DNA from: Echinometra lucunter
Taxonomy: Eukaryota; Echinodermata; Echinoidea; Camarodonta; Echinometridae
Direction: 5' to 3'
NCBI GenBank assembly: GCA_029962745.1
Contig: CM057166.1
Span: forward strand, 509,714-573,713
DNA: 64,000 nucleotides
A model generated the notes under the pieces. It did no database searches. It saw only the letters and a list, made by a program, of their open reading frames with translations, and had not been told where the DNA came from. The translations under genes and the position numbers were made by a program. Below, one piece after another: positions 57,272 to 64,000 of this stretch. The stretch's first letter is position 1; each line of letters begins with the position of its first letter.

Positions 57272-58840
57272 AGAGAAAGGGAGAGAGAAGAAGAAAGAGC
57301 ATCAGAGAGGGGATAAGAAATAGGATAAGGAGGGAAAAATGAGAGAGGAAAACACATTTGAATTGGAAATCACAGGCTTTGCCCCATTTTTTTTACTGTG
57401 GTTTCTATATTGGAATCGTGGGCAAATACCACAAATTTGGCATTGTCACATGCAATTTATTTCAGGATATTTGAAAGAAAATGTAAGCAAGGCAGGACTG
57501 TATGCTTTCATATACTGAACAAACAATATGCTGAAGGTATTATAGTCATTTGATATGGAATGCTTGATCAAATTTAAACTTACTTTATGGCTGATTGCCA
57601 TTTGAAATCAAAACATAGTGGGCTATGTATGAAAGCCATTTGTGTGAAAAAGTAATGATTTGTCAGCCTTTGGGTGGTCAAAATGAAAATTTATAGAAAT
57701 CTGTACATTTTTTATGCTTGTGATTACTTTATGTATAATTCTGTGACATAATTGACTTTCAAATGTGTTGCCGAGTTCCTCCTTTTCCAGTCAGGGAGTT
57801 TACAGAAAATGCAAAAATTTGGGAGGAAAGCAAAGTTATTATAATTGATAGATTTCAATGTATATCTCGTAATGTGACATACGACATCAAATATGATTAA
57901 TAGTGATGATAATCCATTATTCTAGAATGTTGCAATGCTTTGCTTTCATGGAAACAGAGAGGGATCATAATATTATATACAACTTAGCATCATTTCAGTA
58001 ATCACAGTATCGAAATTCTTGGCACCCTCCATGCATTATGCATACCCATACAGATAACCCACTCATACTTTCCCCACATCAAAGTTGGAATAAATTTGAC
58101 TTTGGCTTTAAGCAACGCCATGTGCAAGTGCTCAGAAATAAGAAAAATGCATGCATGAGCATGTGCTGTTTACAAAACAAAACTTACCCCAGCATAGAAG
58201 TAGTCTGCAGACACACACCCTATTTTGACACTTAAACACAATTTCATAAAGCCTTGAGTAGAACCTAATTTCGTCAGTCTGTGAATGTGTCAGGTCAAAC
58301 TTTTGTCAGGAGTTGCTATTGTGCAGGGGCCTTTGTCAGCTATATTAGTCTCACCGTACAGACACTAATACATGCATTGACTGACCAGGTTTTGTCTCTA
58401 GACTAGAATGGAAGGGACATGATAATGTGAGAAGTATATTGACAAGAATAGACCACAGCTTGAATAGCATGTTGTCATGTCTATTACTATAAAAGAGCAT
58501 GAGTATGAGTAAATAGGATGAAAATAGAAAACAAGGTTTAATGACAAATTTTCTAGATAATCAGGAAAATAACTTTGGCACTTGTTGCGATGCTCTTCAC
58601 TATCCCCCCCCCCCCCCCCCCCCCCCGTCTCTTTCCTCTCTTAGTTTCCTTTATATTATTCATGAGTTAAGACAGGTGTTAAGGTGGAAGGCCTTTGCGT
58701 ACTTGTCTTGTGTGCCGTAATGCATGCCTTTGCTTTAAATGCCTACTAAGTAGTCTTAATGCCTTGATGGAAGTTTGCAAACATGTCCAGAAAAAGCATT
58801 AGTTTTAGAAGGATCTTTCATGTGACACCTACCTGTCAAG
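55915..58840. other. Unassigned sequence with GA and poly-C tracts
   Basis: GA microsatellite at about 57,228-57,290 and a C23 run at about 58,604-58,626. No gene or matched repeat recognised. Confidence 0.5.
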
Positions 58841-58846
58841 GTGGAG

Positions 58847-59070
58847 ATTAATAAAGAAAAATAAAAGGAGAGGGAGAGAGAGGGAGGAGAGGGAGTGAGA
58901 AAAGGAGAGATAGAGAGCAGGAGATAGAGGGAGGATGATTAAAAGAGAGACAGAAAGGGGAAAGATGAGCAGGAAAAAAAAAGAAAAACAAAGAGTGAGG
59001 AGGGAGAGAGAGAGAGAGAGAGAAAGAAAGGAAGTAAAGGTAGCGAGAGGGAAAGATGAAGATAAAAAGG
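58847..59070. repeat. Polypurine GA-rich tract
   Basis: More than 200 bp composed mainly of A and G, with GA repeats at 59,000-59,025. Minus-strand hydrophobic Ser/Leu/Phe frames are artefacts. Confidence 0.9.
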
Positions 59071-59276
59071 TACAAACTGTGTGGTCACACGCCTTTTTTT
59101 GAAGACAGCATTTAGCAAAAACTTTCGGAAAGGCCCTTTGAAGGGATGCTGCTGATCTGACACAGATCCATTGCCCCATAACCTTTAGAAGAAGGTGAAA
59201 TTTATGTTAGCAGCAGTCTGTGTCTTTTTCAATGTGTGTTTATACATGGAAGGGTGCATTGATGCATTCAACAGAT

Positions 59277-59580
59277 GGTTTATTGTGTATTCACATCTTG
59301 ATAAGATAAGATAGGACCTCATATGCATTACCTTGATTGGTGATTGTGATGGGACCTTATGTGGAAACTTGTACAGGCTGGTGCCATGCCAGGCAAGTCA
59401 TAAGGTTTATTATGAATTCACATCTTTAGAAGATAAGACAGGACCATATATGCATACCTTGTGGTAATAGTACTTTACATGGAAGCTTTTGTGGGTTGGC
59501 ACTAAGTCAGGCAAGCCAGGTGGTCTGTGATAAATTGATATCACTTGAAGATAGCATAGGACCCTACTTTCGCATAACCA
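59277..59580 (+). repeat. Three-unit minisatellite, about 120-bp period
   Basis: Units starting near 59,277, 59,404 and 59,522 share GGTTTATT.TG.ATTCACAT, GAAGATAAGACAGGACC, ATATGCATACCTT and GCCAGGCAAG-like segments. Degenerate, non-coding. Confidence 0.7.
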
Positions 59581-59879
59581 TAGAAAGCATTTGTCATTTC
59601 TCCTGGCAAATTTATCAAAGTTATTAATTCTACTCTATTCCAGGGGTTCTTTGTTCATTACTCTCTCTTGCTTGTTTGGTGAGTGTGAATTATCCCTTCC
59701 TCATCCTTTCTAAAGATGATTGAGAAATCATAATCTTTTTCATTGATACATAGCTATGCATGCAGCAGCAACAAAAAGAGAAATGGATATGCTGCCTAGG
59801 AAATGTCCTCTAAAGAAATATGTATTCTTATTAAAAGTTTGATCAGTGTCAATAAAATTTGTGTTATGAAGATAGCCTT

Positions 59880-60046
59880 TTAGCCCATTGGCTGGTGAAT
59901 TCTCTAATTCTCATATATGTTGAACCCATTGAACACTAAGCCTGAAAATACTTGTGCTAGGGTCTATAGACATGGCATGTTATACTGAAATCAAATTGTG
60001 CTTGATGGATTAATACAGGGGCTGCCCAATACCGATAAGCAATGGG
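59880..60046. repeat. Decayed TTAA-type micro-element fragments
   Basis: TTAGCCCATTGGCTGGTGAA then TTCTCTAATTC resembles the left half of the micro-element at 5,665. A second pair, TTGAACCCATTG and the complement of CAATGGGTCAA, encloses 59,924-60,046. Both look like eroded members of the TTAA class. Confidence 0.35.
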
Positions 60047-60130
60047 TCAAACCCTTTTAGTTTCCTACAAGGCAATCTTGATTTATGCTCATGTACATTT
60101 GCCTAATGAGGTAAACCTATACTCTGTTAG

Positions 60131-60319
60131 ATGTATTACATTATGCATCATCTAAGAATGTCTACCAAGAATTCCTTTGTGCTTGGAGATTCCCTAGAGG
60201 CATATCCCTATGAGAGTGATGGCCCTATCCTACCAAGGCTGACAAACAACTCCAGAACTGGTGGACCAATTTATGAGTCTAACTCTGGGTCAGACTACCT
60301 CATCATCTCTAAGGAATAG
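60131..60319 (+). CDS. Weak candidate terminal exon
   Basis: A 62-codon open frame with hydrophilic, mixed composition (for example DSLEAYPYESDGPILPRL) ending in a stop. CTCTGTTAG just upstream could be an acceptor. No domain recognised, no partner exon. It may be chance. Confidence 0.15.
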   Translation: MYYIMHHLRMSTKNSFVLGDSLEAYPYESDGPILPRLTNNSRTGGPIYESNSGSDYLIISKE

Positions 60320-60329
60320 ATCATTGATT

Positions 60330-62650
60330 AATGGACGGATGGGAGAATTTAAGTCGTAAGAGGCCATGTCATACACCATGTTCTGGTATCGTAATTTGCA
60401 ATCATCTTCGCCATCATAAGTGATTAACACTCCTTAACGGCAATTTAATGCCATCTTTTCTCGCCCGCATCTGGTAATTTTCGACCGTCCCTGCCAGAGG
60501 AGAGGTAGCAATTTTATGAACCCCTATATGAGGCGGATGGATGATAGGGGCTCTGGGTTGGATAATCTGTCATCATTCGATGCACGTACTGTAATTAAGG
60601 GATGAGTTTTAATTTTCATACGTGTGGCTTATCACTTACCCCACCCCTTACAGATGCTTTGGTAGACTCACCCTCTCTCCTTTGATTAAAGATTAGAGTT
60701 TCGTCTGTTGGGTTGGTGAGGTTCTCACCACCATTGCTCCTTGTGTCTGAAGATGGTGGAAAGTGGAGTAGTTGATTACAATCTTGTAATGAATTGGTAC
60801 TTGAACAACTTGATACGATCTAGTGTAGTGGAGTGGATGAGAATTTAAGGGTTGTGCTTTTGTGTGAAACCTGTTGTCTAGGAACACCAGTAAGCAGTCA
60901 GGCTCTATTTCAACTGGATACACTTGCTTCATTTTGTATATTTATCTGCCTTGGAAATTTTGATGGAAGGTTCTTGCGGTTAGCGATTGGATAACATTGT
61001 CAGTTTATAAAATGGAAGTTTATTTTTTAGTTGCTAATTTGTGTAGTATAATCAATGTGTACATACTACAGAGCTCTTAGGTTTCAGTTGTGGATTGATA
61101 ACTTTATCCGAGTGCTAAAGAAGAAAGCAATGCTTGTAGTTTACATCCTAGCTGAGGGACGGTGGTTGAATTTGTATTGGAGCATCAACCTGGATTTGAT
61201 TACTGAAAGATCCTGGTTATGAGACTCTCCCTCTGCCAGTCACCAAGTTATCAGTTGCTCCTCAGAATTTCTTTCTAAAATGCTGAATAAAGTGCTTCTC
61301 TTTTTTAAGTTTTCAAAGTGTATTTTGTATATCTACTTATATTTTAGTCTGTATTAGAGTCTGTAGACTATCCACACATAGACATAACCATATTTTTTCA
61401 TTATCATGGCATTTTTCTGTTACTTGTTGACTTTCAGACCTTTTGGTAGTCCTATCATGCTGTAGGGGTGCAGCCAAGCAGTTCTCTTCATCTAGATATT
61501 TAACTCATATTTTAAACTATATTTATCTATTTTGACATATTTTTTTCTTTTACAGTGAAGTAAATCAAATCAAATCATGTCTGCTCCGAGGATATTAAAT
61601 CCCTAAGATTGTTGACATATTAGGCAGTCATTGCGAGGATAGTTAATGCTCACTGCATGCATCAAGAAGGATAAGAATTGAGTAAAAAGTCAAAGTCTGT
61701 ATAAAGTGTGTATTTGAGATTCGTGAGCAACCATAAAGTTTGTGTTTCTATTCCTGTTTACTTGCTCTCTTCATGTTTGATTATCCAAATTAGTTTTCTT
61801 AATATCATTTTCTTGTGCCCTCCAGAGAGGAATCAATGTCACTGGTAATCCTCTCATCATAACCAGTAGAGTAGGAGGGCACTACATGTAGCATTTAGGG
61901 GGGCACTAGTGTCATGGGAGGGGAGGGGGGGGGGCAAAAATAATAGGTGCTGGAGTGTGAGAGAAAACAGCCATACTCTAAATTTCTTAGAATTGAATCA
62001 GGGACAAATCCAAACTTTGATCCCCCCCAAAAAAAAAAAAAATCTTGATTCAGTAGATTTAGAAATCAACCTCATTGATTATAATTTCTTAATCTAATTT
62101 TGAATTTGTCCCTTATAACAGTCTCTTAGATTAATTTCTAATCTAAGACATTGAGAGTAGCATATCGTTAGAGGAGAGTATGGCTTTTGTATCTTTTCGT
62201 AATATCTTCCTCCTCTCTATTTCTCTCTCTCTCTCTCTCTTTTATTCCTGCTCCATTGATTTTTTTGGGGGGTACATGTACCCCCCGCATTGCCATGTCA
62301 CTGATCATTACTGACTTAACCTTTAAAAAGGTCTATTTCTTCTACACAAGTCAGGCTTCATCTTCATGCTCTATTGATAGAGGTCTCGATGTTTTCAGAA
62401 GATCATCTTTCTTGTTATTCATTAATCATGCAAGAGCACTGATAGAAACTTTATCAAGTGATACAGTTTTCAAAGGAATCGTCTACCAGGAAACTTGAAA
62501 TTTGTCTTTGATTCAACAGTGATCTTTAAATGAAACCAGCAAAGCTTTGAATTCATGTTGAATTTGAACAACTGCATTAATGAGGATTGTCATTCTTGCC
62601 ATGTAACAGTAGCAGCTTGAAAGTCAACAGTTTGTAGCAGTTTACGTTGT
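60330..62650. other. Unassigned sequence
   Basis: Contains a short G run near 61,925, an A run near 62,030 and a CT microsatellite at 62,222-62,240. Nothing coding recognised. Confidence 0.5.
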
Positions 62651-62657
62651 CTTTTAA

Positions 62658-62936
62658 AGCCAGAGCGAACTGGCACCCTTGTATGGGATTTTGAAATAGC
62701 GCCCTCTCAGTCCTAAACTACTGATTTTGTCTCCTTTTTGCTCCCAGCATGCTCTATTCTGATCAATGAGAGCTTTATTTTTTGAGTAACATCTGTTAAA
62801 ATGTATTTGTATTCATACTAAGGAAATTCACGAGAAGCCACAAAGGATATAATGTTTCTAAGAGTCTCTGGTTTTGAGTAGCATTAAGTTGGCGCTGTCG
62901 TAAATACATCATAATAAGGGTCAGTTCACTGTTGCT
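62658..62936. mobile_element. TTAA-bounded MITE family V
   Basis: TTAA lies at 62,654-62,657 and 62,937-62,940. The inner ends AGCCAGAGCGAACTGGC and the complement of GTCAGTTCACTGTTGCT are inverted. About 279 bp, non-coding. A third distinct end type in the window using TTAA. Confidence 0.7.
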
Positions 62937-63004
62937 TTAAGAGTTAGTTGGGTATTAACTCAATTCAAAATGACAAGAGTTTGATAGTACCTTTCTGGCT
63001 TTCA

Positions 63005-63240
63005 ACAAATTTATCACATCAGTGCAGAAATGCCCTTACATGATGCAAAAGGTGTTCTCTTTTAATTCAAAGAAAGAAGAAAACACTTCATTATTTTCTT
63101 CAAAACCTATCCAGAAGGAAGATATATAGCAGTAACAATAGAGTGTCACAACTTAATTTACTTTAAAACGTGTCATATTGCTAGTAGCTTTTCTGCTCAC
63201 AATATATTAAGGGGTGTTTTTGCGCAGATGCGACAAATTG
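63005..63240 (-). mobile_element. MITE family Q, copy 2
   Basis: CACATCAGTGCAGAAATGCC at the left pairs with the complement of TGTTTTTGCGCAGATG at the right. Interior AACACTTCATTATTTTCTTC is the complement of the segment at 23,070-23,095, so it is inverted relative to copy 1. Confidence 0.65.
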
Positions 63241-64000
63241 TTTTTAGTTTAGATCACATTTCTACAATTTCAGAATGAACGAAGAAAGAAAGAAACCTAA
63301 TATTGATCTGTAAGGCTTTACAAGATACGCAGGCAATGTCCAAGTGTATATGTGTGGGTGTTATAGCGAGGAGGAGGGAGATGACTGTGGGTAATAGGCG
63401 AATGTGTCCAATTACATGAATGTTTAGGTAAATGGGGGAGGGAAAGTTATTTTCAGCAGACATGAATGTAAATGTATCTCCATCTCCTTGTGGAGTAATT
63501 GCTTGTTGAAATGAGTACTCAAGGGACTGTGTCCATAAGAAATTGGTTAGAGCATGATTCCTTTAGTTATTGAACTAGTTATCTTCATAGTATCATCCAT
63601 GATTGACTTTCTATCAAATTTGTTAAGATGTAGATAGTTGCAACCTGATTTTTGATCTCTTTGATTTGAAATGGTAAGAAATTATTCTAATTCAAGCATT
63701 TACATTTTGTTAATAACAAAATACTGTTGATTGGATAGAACTTTGCAACAAAGTTTGATGGCAAACTTAAGTTAGATATTACAATGCAAATTCTACACAT
63801 GACTGAAAATACTTTAGTGTTTTGATTTATATTATGGAAGTAATTTTATGTATAAGGTAACTCGAAATCTTATATATTGAAGAAAACATGCATCTATGCA
63901 TAGATTTGAATTCATTATTTTTTCTATTTTTTATTTTAAAACACATAGAGAATTTCAAAGTTTCAACTTAGAAATAGTTGAGCAAAAGCGAATTTGAATA
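63241..64000. other. Unassigned AT-rich sequence
   Basis: No gene, repeat or structural signal seen. Confidence 0.5.

Overview
The window reads as non-coding eukaryotic DNA (intergenic or intronic), AT-rich, dense in mobile-element remnants and simple repeats. There are no operons, no rRNA, no convincing tRNA gene and no long intact reading frame. The mix of DIRS-type retrotransposons, many small inverted-repeat elements, tRNA-derived SINEs and very long GA, ATT and poly-C tracts fits a marine invertebrate, most plausibly an echinoderm such as a sea urchin. That assignment is inference, because no host gene here is diagnostic.

The dominant elements are three decayed DIRS-like tyrosine-recombinase retrotransposons, all on the + strand: A (about 9,529-12,728), B (about 17,015-21,220) and C (about 38,772-42,175). 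Each has long inverted terminal repeats. Each also has an internal complementary region just before the right repeat (complete in C, truncated in A and B), and broken pieces of gag, reverse transcriptase/RNase H and tyrosine recombinase. C carries two later insertions: a 132-bp near-perfect hairpin inside its RT and a 64-bp TTAA-flanked micro-element near its 3' end.

Around them lie many non-autonomous DNA elements recognised from terminal inverted repeats and target duplications. They include a 409-bp TTAA-flanked family in three copies (4.48, 23.42 and 48.0 kb) with a diverged relative at 44.89 kb, and a 1,187-bp hAT-like element with a perfect 8-bp duplication (48.92 kb). There are TA-flanked mariner-like MITEs (4.99 and 30.16 kb) and several foldback elements, the largest a roughly 570-bp inverted repeat at 13.27 kb. 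Two-copy interspersed families occur at 3.59/15.73, 22.92/63.01, 28.57/30.39 and 29.41/37.23 kb. Four SINE copies occur (9.05, 13.98, 27.29, 36.87 kb); three have ATT-type repeats at their 3' ends and the fourth only a short TAATAATA run. Minisatellites lie at 7.83, 21.27, 53.78, 55.56 and 59.28 kb.

Only weak candidates for host exons are visible. The best is 26,748-27,004, an open stretch between a plausible splice acceptor and a GTAAGT donor. If real, the window is probably largely intron of a gene I cannot name. The remaining spans look like ordinary unique AT-rich sequence.
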